From Hydrogenothermaceae bacterium (GTDB lineage Bacteria; Aquificota; Aquificia; Aquificales; Hydrogenothermaceae), in contig DTZN01000238.1 in NCBI GenBank assembly GCA_012961365.1, forward strand, positions 1 through 8,178: a DNA stretch of 8,178 bases, written 5' to 3'. Position 1 is the first letter of the stretch. Each line of letters opens with the position of its first letter. Under the pieces are notes generated by a model. It ran no database searches. It was not told the origin of the DNA and saw only the letters and a program-made list of their open reading frames with translations. The translations under genes were made by a program, and so were the position numbers. Shown here one piece after another: positions 6,298 to 8,178 of this stretch.

Positions 6298-7629
6298 GAG
6301 GAACTTACTCCAAAACAAATAGTTCAAGAACTTGATAAATATATAATAGGTCAAAAGGAAGCTAAAAAGGCAGTAGCAATAGCTCTTAGAAATAGATGGA
6401 GAAGGCAAAGGCTCCCTGAAGAACTTAGAGATGAGGTAATTCCTAAAAACATACTTATGATAGGACCAACAGGTGTTGGAAAAACAGAAATTGCTAGAAG
6501 ACTTGCCATTTTAGTAAATGCTCCATTTATAAAAGTAGAAGCTACAAAATTTACAGAAGTTGGATATGTAGGTAGAGATGTTGAAGCAATAATTAGAGAA
6601 CTTGCTGAAGCTTCATTTAAAATGGTAAAAGCTGAAAAACTAAAAGAAGTAGAAGAAAAAGCACAACAAATAGCAGAAGAAAAAATATTAGACTATTTAG
6701 TTCCAAGAAAGGTTAGAAGACTTGGAACACTAGAGGAAGAAAAACCAGAGGAATCTCCTGCTAGAGAAAAATTTCGACAATTCTTAAAAGAAGGAAAACT
6801 TGATGATAAGATTATTGAAATTGAAGTTAATGAAAAACCAGCTGTTGTTGGAGGAGTAATTGCTCCTGGAATGGAAGATATAGAAAACCAGCTTAAAGAT
6901 TTATTTTCATCACTTGCACCACCTAAGAAAAAAAGAAGAAAAATGACAGTAAAAGATGCTTTAAGATACATAAAAAATGAAGAAGCTGAAAAATTAATTG
7001 ATATGGATGAAGTAGCTCAAGAAGCAGTTTACAGAGCAGAGAATTACGGGATTGTTTTTATTGATGAGATAGACAAAGTTACAGGTAAGTCTAAAACTTC
7101 AGGACCTGATGTTTCAAGAGAAGGAGTTCAAAGAGATTTACTCCCAATAGTAGAAGGAACTACTGTTTCAACCAAATATGGACCAATAAAAACTGACCAT
7201 ATATTATTCATAGCCGCTGGAGCTTTTCATTTGTCAAAACCATCAGATTTAATCCCAGAACTACAAGGAAGATTTCCAATTAGAGTAGAACTAAAAGCAT
7301 TAACAAAAGATGATTTTATAAGAATACTTACAGAGCCTAAAAATGCTCTTATTAAGCAGTATAAAGCATTAATGGAAACAGAAGGGGTTTATTTGGAATT
7401 TACAGACGATGCAATAGAAGAAATAGCAAAAATAGCAGAAGAAGTTAATGAAAAAACAGAAAACATAGGAGCAAGAAGATTACATACAATTTTAGAAAGA
7501 ATTATGGAAGATTATTCATTTGAAGCACCAGATTTAAAGGGGCAAACTATAATTATTGATAAAAAGGTAGTACAATCTAAATTAAAAGATATAGTTCAAG
7601 ATGAAGATTTAAGTAAATATATACTATAA
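6286..7629 (+). CDS. hslU: ATP-dependent protease ATPase subunit HslU (ClpY)
   Basis: HslU is the AAA+ unfoldase ring that feeds proteins into the HslV peptidase. Counting from TTG at 6286 the protein is 447 aa, the normal size. It starts with [17 protein letters not shown] (7-23). It has Walker A GPTGVGKT (60-67), the pore loop GYVG (93-96), a charged intermediate (I) domain (about 110-230), Walker B IVFIDEID (256-263), the arginine-finger region GRF (328-330) and sensor-2 GARR (395-398). The C-terminus DLSKYIL matches the tail that docks into HslV. An in-frame TTG at 6253 would add 11 residues ([11 protein letters not shown]) inside the pyrG end; homologue length and SD strength favour 6286. 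hslV, usually adjacent, is in neither flank. Confidence 0.96.
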   Translation: MNIKEELTPKQIVQELDKYIIGQKEAKKAVAIALRNRWRRQRLPEELRDEVIPKNILMIGPTGVGKTEIARRLAILVNAPFIKVEATKFTEVGYVGRDVEAIIRELAEASFKMVKAEKLKEVEEKAQQIAEEKILDYLVPRKVRRLGTLEEEKPEESPAREKFRQFLKEGKLDDKIIEIEVNEKPAVVGGVIAPGMEDIENQLKDLFSSLAPPKKKRRKMTVKDALRYIKNEEAEKLIDMDEVAQEAVYRAENYGIVFIDEIDKVTGKSKTSGPDVSREGVQRDLLPIVEGTTVSTKYGPIKTDHILFIAAGAFHLSKPSDLIPELQGRFPIRVELKALTKDDFIRILTEPKNALIKQYKALMETEGVYLEFTDDAIEEIAKIAEEVNEKTENIGARRLHTILERIMEDYSFEAPDLKGQTIIIDKKVVQSKLKDIVQDEDLSKYIL

Positions 7630-7642
7630 TTGGAGGATAAAT

Positions 7643-7945
7643 ATGGAAGAGAAACTCAATGAAGTTCCAATAACATTTTCAGAGCTTTTAAAAGATGTTG
7701 ATTTAAAAGATAAAGCTAAAGCATATGTTTTAATAGAAGCAGACCCTGCACATATACCATACATACTTGAAGAACTTGGAAAACTTGAAAATGTTCGCTC
7801 TGCAGATGTTGTAACTGGTATATATGATATTATTGTCTTTGTAGAAGGAGAAAACCAAAATGAAATAGGTAAAGTTGTTATAAAAGAAATAAACCCTATA
7901 AGAGGTGTTAAAAAAGCTACTACTTGTATGGTGGTGGAAATTTAA
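7643..7945 (+). CDS. Stand-alone Lrp/AsnC ligand-binding (RAM) domain protein
   Basis: The 100-aa product has a short N-terminal segment (1-25) and then a single RAM/AsnC-type ligand-binding domain (about 27-100). The segment AYVLIEADPAHIPYILEEL (27-45) is followed by VRSADVVTGIYDIIVFVEG (51-69), holding the conserved TGxYD, and ends INPIRGVKKATTCMVVEI (83-100). There is no helix-turn-helix, so it is not an ordinary Lrp DNA-binding regulator. Such stand-alone RAM proteins form ring-like oligomers and may sense amino acids; ligand and partner cannot be read here. The ATG has GGAGG at 7632-7636 with 6 nt spacing. The gene follows hslU by 13 bp and is the last of the pyrG-hslU group before a terminator. 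Confidence 0.88.
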   Translation: MEEKLNEVPITFSELLKDVDLKDKAKAYVLIEADPAHIPYILEELGKLENVRSADVVTGIYDIIVFVEGENQNEIGKVVIKEINPIRGVKKATTCMVVEI

Positions 7946-7967
7946 AAATTAAATCTCACAAAGTTAA

Positions 7968-8009
7968 GGGGAGAGATTACTCCCCAGAAATTTCTTTTAT
8001 TATTTTTCT
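7968..8009 (+). terminator. Hairpin terminator after the pyrG-hslU-RAM group
   Basis: GGGGAG (7968-7973) and CTCCCC (7980-7985) form a perfect 6-bp, GC-rich stem with loop AGATTA, striking in this AT-rich DNA. A short AGAAA and then a T-rich tract (7991-8009) follow. It begins 22 bp after the RAM-domain gene's stop. The U-tract is interrupted and not immediately adjacent, so this is a good but imperfect intrinsic terminator. The hairpin also covers the end of the convergent minus-strand gene and could act in both directions. Confidence 0.6.
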
Positions 8010-8178
8010 TATTATATTATTAATCTCGTTTGCTATATCTTTTATATCATTAGCATCACAAAGATTTATAATTTCATTTTTTTGAAAAAACTTCTTCATA
8101 AGGTTTGTTAATTTCCTGTTTGTATATCATTGCCATTACCTCTTTGTCCATTATTTGTTGCTGATGCTTGTTGAATAA
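7977..8178 (-). pseudogene. 3' end of an unrecognised gene, apparently frameshifted
   Basis: On the minus strand a frame open from the window edge reads through IMDKEVMAMIYKQEINKPYE and EVFS, then hits TGA at 8076-8074 just after a run of seven A (8083-8077). Removing one A continues into KNEIINLCDANDIKDIANEI and then NNIIRKIIKEISGE, with a stop at 7979-7977. The Ile/Lys/Glu-rich amphipathic tail looks coding. The joined product is about 67 aa from the edge, or about 50 aa from an internal ATG at 8130 preceded by GAGG 8 nt upstream. Alternatively the downstream part is its own 40-aa ORF from ATG at 8099, without an SD. I do not recognise the family. The break could be a sequencing error, a true mutation, or a misreading of two overlapping genes. 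Confidence 0.45.
8108..8176 (-). CDS. Possible C-terminal end of another gene (alternative frame)
   Basis: In a different minus-strand frame the window edge is open for 22 codons, ending SATNNGQRGNGNDIQTGN and TAA at 8110-8108. The Asn/Gly/Gln-rich sequence could be a flexible protein tail. If so, the next gene would begin at the ATG at 8130 and overlap it by 23 bp. It competes with the edge-open frame described for 7977-8178, and the window is too short to choose. Confidence 0.2.
   Translation of the reverse strand: MQQASATNNGQRGNGNDIQTGN

Noticed and set aside
6693..6971. Minus-strand open frame opposite hslU
   Set aside because: Ser/Phe-rich antisense of the charged HslU I domain, without an SD or family features.
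8077..8083. Programmed -1 ribosomal frameshift at the A7 run
   Set aside because: A -1 shift leads to ATG AAA TTA TAA, a stop after three codons. Joining the coding frames needs a net skip of one base, so the classic slippery mechanism does not fit.
1..8178. CRISPR array, insertion sequence, prophage, toxin-antitoxin or defence island
   Set aside because: No regularly spaced repeats, inverted-repeat ends, transposase, integrase or nuclease genes were seen; nearly every base lies in a housekeeping gene.

Overview
The window is AT-rich, ordinary bacterial chromosomal DNA (roughly one-third G+C by eye), densely packed with housekeeping genes. Lysine/isoleucine/glutamate-rich proteins, tight gene spacing, strong GAGG-type Shine-Dalgarno (SD) sites and many TTG starts would suit a thermophilic, low-GC member of the Aquificota (Hydrogenothermaceae/Sulfurihydrogenibium type). 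That placement is an inference from overall look, not a database match. I see no transposon, phage, CRISPR, toxin-antitoxin or biosynthetic cluster.

Layout. (1) 1-146, minus strand: the 5' part of a tRNA-Leu(UAG) gene runs straight into an internal piece of 16S rRNA. The join lies in an 11-bp stretch that fits both RNAs, so this looks like a chimeric contig end. (2) 205-648, plus: dtd, D-aminoacyl-tRNA deacylase. (3) 643-4567, minus: a compact six-gene run, in transcription order a membrane-anchored TPR-like protein, purC, galU, rsmA, a DUF503 gene and rdgB. Its genes are separated by 1-10 bp or overlap. Its last gene meets dtd tail to tail, the two stop codons lying in one TTATAA palindrome. 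(4) 4568-4664: divergent promoter region. (5) 4665-7945, plus: pyrG, hslU and a stand-alone Lrp/AsnC ligand-binding (RAM) domain protein, followed by a hairpin terminator. (6) 7977-8178, minus: the 3' end of an unrecognised gene or genes, apparently broken by a one-base frameshift at a run of seven A.

The genes cover nucleotide supply (PurC for purines, PyrG for CTP), nucleotide-sugar supply (GalU), ribosome maturation (RsmA), quality control (Dtd on mischarged tRNA, RdgB on non-canonical NTPs, HslU on proteins) and probably envelope function (TPR-like protein). No shared pathway joins them; the common theme is growth and housekeeping.

The observations most worth checking are the tRNA/16S chimera with its unusual 16S bases, the frameshifted gene at the right end, hslU without a neighbouring hslV, and several starts that need care (galU, hslU and the TTG starts). 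I found no convincing evidence of a previously undescribed system.
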